Shown: positions 6,549 to 8,228 of the stretch, in pieces
Numbering within the stretch: the first letter of the stretch is position 1
Layout: the number at the start of each line of letters is the position of its first letter
From: an uncultured Clostridium sp.
GTDB taxonomy: Bacteria > Bacillota > Clostridia > Peptostreptococcales > Peptostreptococcaceae
Assembly: GCA_900550335.1 (NCBI GenBank)
Contig: URRU01000076.1
Span: 1-8,228 of the forward strand
Length of the DNA: 8,228 bases
Direction: 5' to 3'
The notes under the pieces: generated by a model
What the model saw: the letters and a program-made list of their open reading frames with translations, nothing else
Databases searched by the model: none
What the model was told of the DNA's origin: nothing
Translations under genes and position numbers: made by a program

Positions 6549-7928
6549 TTATTTCTGTCCTGCTGTAAGCATTTTTTCAAGTTTTTTATCGAATACAAGA
6601 AGTATAACAGCTGATACTATTAGTATAACTGGTATAGCTATGAATACCTGCATCATACCCATTGATTCCATTATACCCTGAACGTATCCTGAAGCTTTAG
6701 AAGCAGCGAATGTTGCTAATGTCCAAACACCCATTAATACTGTTAAGTATTTAGCTGGAGCATGTTTAGAAACCATTGAGTTTCCTAGTGGAGAGAAGCA
6801 CATTTCACCTATAGTCTGGAATACTGTGAATCCTATTAACCATACAACTGAAGCTTTAGCAGTTTCTGGAGCACCAACTCCTCTTGTAAATTCTGCACCT
6901 ACCATGAATACGAATGCTACACCTAGGAATATAAATCCTAAAGAAACTTTCTGTATCATAGTTAAGTCACCCTGAGGTCTATTAGATAATTTACTCCATA
7001 TAGCAGCCATAACAGGTCCAAGTAATATACAAAGTAATCCATTAAGAGTAGTTTCTATCCATACTGGTGGAACTGCAAAGCTACCAACATTCATATTTAC
7101 ATATGTATTCATGTAAAGAAGAACTGAAGTAGAAGCCTGATAGTAAGCAGTCCAGAATATTATTGTAAATGCAGATATTATAGTTATTGCTATAACTCTT
7201 TTCTTTTCATCAGATGTTAAAGCTCTATTTGCTTCTTCAGCTGAAAGAACTTTCTGACCTTCATCACCATGGCTAAGCATTTTCTGTGGTAATTTACCAG
7301 CATCACCTAATACTCTCCATCCAAGAACAGATACTACTGTAGCTACTAACATCATTACTCCTGATAAAGCGAAACATTTCTGGAATCCCTGAACTAGTGT
7401 TCCGTTAACTTCTGTTGCAAATGTGTTAGCACATAAGTATGCTAATATTAATGATCCGAAGAATGAACCAACATTTACGAATGAATATAATATAGAGAAT
7501 GCAGAGTCTTTCTGACTAGCATCTGTATATAATTCTCCAACCATTGCGTTTAACTGGTTTTTGAATAAACCTGTTCCTATTGAAACTACTGCGATTAACG
7601 CATGAACGTGCATAACAGATGTTGCAAAGTATCCTATGAACCATCCACCTGCCATTATAAGAGCACCTATAACAACACAGTATCTAGCTCCTAACCATCT
7701 GTCTGATATTACCCCACCTATAACTGGTGCTAGGTAAGTGAATGCCATTAAGTTAGCCCCGATTACTGCTGCATCAGCAGGATCTAATCCAAGACCACCT
7801 TCAACAACGGCTGTAGCTAAGAATAATAATAATAGCGATTTTGATCCGTAGTAAGCGAATCTTTCACAAGTGAATACTAATCCACATGCGTATAACCCTT
7901 TAGGGTGTTTTACTGAATCATTTCCCAT
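6549..7928 (-). CDS. POT-family proton-dependent oligopeptide transporter
   Basis: This is an inner-membrane transporter that most likely takes up di- and tripeptides with protons. At 459 residues it is a little short for bacterial POT proteins. Family motifs are present: CERFAYYG (21-28), GTGLFK with Lys123, LYSFVNVGSFFG (147-158, the FYxxINxGS motif), FWTAYYQASTS (258-268), and GEMCFSPLGNSMVSKHAP (374-391) with Glu375. Two things are odd. Residue 19, the first Glu of ExxER, is Phe. Only a hydrophilic linker of about 36 residues (208-243) joins the sixth and seventh helices, so the two extra helices seen in most bacterial members seem absent and I count twelve. AGGAGG (7938-7943) lies nine bases before the ATG. 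All 13 Gln codons are CAG. It forms a single-gene unit. Peptide specificity is inferred from family. Confidence 0.88.
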   Translation of the reverse strand: MGNDSVKHPKGLYACGLVFTCERFAYYGSKSLLLLFLATAVVEGGLGLDPADAAVIGANLMAFTYLAPVIGGVISDRWLGARYCVVIGALIMAGGWFIGYFATSVMHVHALIAVVSIGTGLFKNQLNAMVGELYTDASQKDSAFSILYSFVNVGSFFGSLILAYLCANTFATEVNGTLVQGFQKCFALSGVMMLVATVVSVLGWRVLGDAGKLPQKMLSHGDEGQKVLSAEEANRALTSDEKKRVIAITIISAFTIIFWTAYYQASTSVLLYMNTYVNMNVGSFAVPPVWIETTLNGLLCILLGPVMAAIWSKLSNRPQGDLTMIQKVSLGFIFLGVAFVFMVGAEFTRGVGAPETAKASVVWLIGFTVFQTIGEMCFSPLGNSMVSKHAPAKYLTVLMGVWTLATFAASKASGYVQGIMESMGMMQVFIAIPVILIVSAVILLVFDKKLEKMLTAGQK

Positions 7929-7958
7929 TTTTGAAATCCTCCTATATTTATTTTTTTA

Positions 7959-7972
7959 TAAAAGCGTTTGCT
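7959..7972. promoter_or_regulatory. cre-like site (possible CcpA binding)
   Basis: TAAAAGCGTTTGCT matches the catabolite-response pattern TGnAARCGnTTnCA around its central CG, lacking the G at position 2 and the final A. It lies within a perfect inverted repeat, AAAAGC/GCTTTT (7960-7975). Its place in the leader, about 50-65 bases after the predicted start, would suit a roadblock type of carbon repression. It could instead be a small RNA hairpin. Confidence 0.35.
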
Positions 7973-7983
7973 TTTCTTGTTAA

Positions 7984-8023
7984 TAGCAACTTTTAGATAT
8001 ATATTTTTTCTCTAACGTTGCTA
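7984..8023 (-). repeat. Inverted repeat: stem-loop at the 5' end of the transporter mRNA
   Basis: TAGCAAC (7984-7990) pairs with GTTGCTA (8017-8023). Inside it, TTAGA (7993-7997) pairs with TCTAA (8011-8015), leaving a one-by-two internal bulge and a 13-base loop. This gives a 12-pair stem that starts almost exactly at the predicted first transcribed base. No T run follows, so it is not a terminator. It may protect the mRNA 5' end from decay, or serve as a DNA operator. Confidence 0.6.
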
Positions 8024-8030
8024 CTTTTTT

Positions 8031-8060
8031 ATTATATAACATTGCATATCCAATAATCAA
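8031..8060 (-). promoter_or_regulatory. Promoter of the peptide transporter gene
   Basis: On the minus strand a perfect TATAAT (8031-8036) lies 18 bases from TTGATT (8055-8060), a four-of-six match to the -35 consensus. The predicted start is near 8024, about 95 bases before the ATG. No competing pair of similar quality is seen nearer the gene. Confidence 0.65.
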
Positions 8061-8228
8061 GTTTTTTGTTATCTTTTTGTTACTTTTTTCTGACTTTTTT
8101 TAAATTAATCAATATTAAAAAACTATGATATTATTATATATTTACTTTTTTAAAACTTTATTTTTAAAGAGTATTTGAAGTTTTATTGAATTTTATAAAA
8201 AGAAAAAACCGGTATTAAATACTTATTA
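8061..8228. other. AT-rich flank upstream of the transporter promoter, nothing recognised
   Basis: This stretch has long T and A runs and no open frame with a ribosome binding site. A small palindrome, GTATTAAATAC (8212-8222), is too weak to call. I see no clear terminator of a neighbouring gene and no CodY-like box good enough to list. Confidence 0.4.

Larger units (their letters stand above)
7929..8024 (-). other. Predicted 5' leader of the peptide transporter mRNA
   Basis: If transcription starts near 8024, the leader is about 95 bases. It contains a stem-loop at its 5' end (7984-8023), a cre-like palindrome (7959-7972) and the AGGAGG ribosome binding site (7938-7943). No small open frame with its own ribosome binding site is seen. 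Confidence 0.45.

Noticed and set aside
7959..7975. Intrinsic terminator upstream of the transporter gene
   Set aside because: The inverted repeat is short, and no T run follows it on the minus strand.
8200..8228. Terminator or operator at the right edge around GTATTAAATAC
   Set aside because: The symmetry is only five bases per arm and AT-only apart from the end pairs, which is expected by chance in this composition.
1..8228. Mobile element, CRISPR array, phage gene, tRNA or novel defence system
   Set aside because: I saw no transposase or integrase motifs, no regularly spaced repeats, no tRNA-like cloverleaf and no cluster of unknown genes; all coding regions belong to recognisable metabolic, transport or regulatory families.

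Overview
This window is AT-rich DNA whose gene content and protein style fit a low-GC Gram-positive anaerobe of the class Clostridia. A member of the Peptostreptococcaceae is my best guess, but that is an inference from general resemblance and I cannot name a species. Ribosome binding sites are strong AGGAGG types and promoters are of the housekeeping sigma-A class.

Positions 109-4053 (minus strand) hold a four-gene nucleoside salvage operon in the order udp, nupC, deoB, deoC, with gaps of 32, 78 and 25 bases. NupC imports the nucleoside and Udp splits it with phosphate into base and (deoxy)ribose-1-phosphate. DeoB moves the phosphate to C5, and DeoC cleaves deoxyribose-5-phosphate to acetaldehyde and glyceraldehyde-3-phosphate. 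No terminator is visible after deoC, so the transcript may continue off the left edge.

Positions 4054-4456 form a divergent control region. It contains a promoter for the operon, a consensus promoter for a GntR/UTRA-family regulator (4457-5206, plus strand) and three related operator-like sequences. One is a 25-bp perfect-arm palindrome midway between the promoters; the other two overlap the two promoters. This strongly suggests that the GntR protein controls the operon and itself, and it is the best-supported regulatory system here.

Positions 5205-5270 carry a bidirectional terminator shared by the regulator and a convergent 12-helix FUSC-family membrane protein gene (5274-6293, minus). Its real start is probably a TTG well inside the longest open frame. 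Positions 6549-7928 (minus) encode a POT-family peptide transporter ended by a strong hairpin terminator (6471-6503). This protein appears to lack the two extra helices usual in bacterial POT proteins and has Phe in place of the first Glu of the ExxER motif. Its leader (7929-8024) has a stem-loop beginning at the predicted transcript 5' end and a cre-like palindrome.

A window-wide oddity is glutamine codon use. All 33 Gln codons in udp, nupC, deoB, deoC and the peptide transporter are CAG despite the AT-rich background, while the regulator gene mostly uses CAA. I see no mobile element, CRISPR array, tRNA, rRNA or clearly new multi-gene system.
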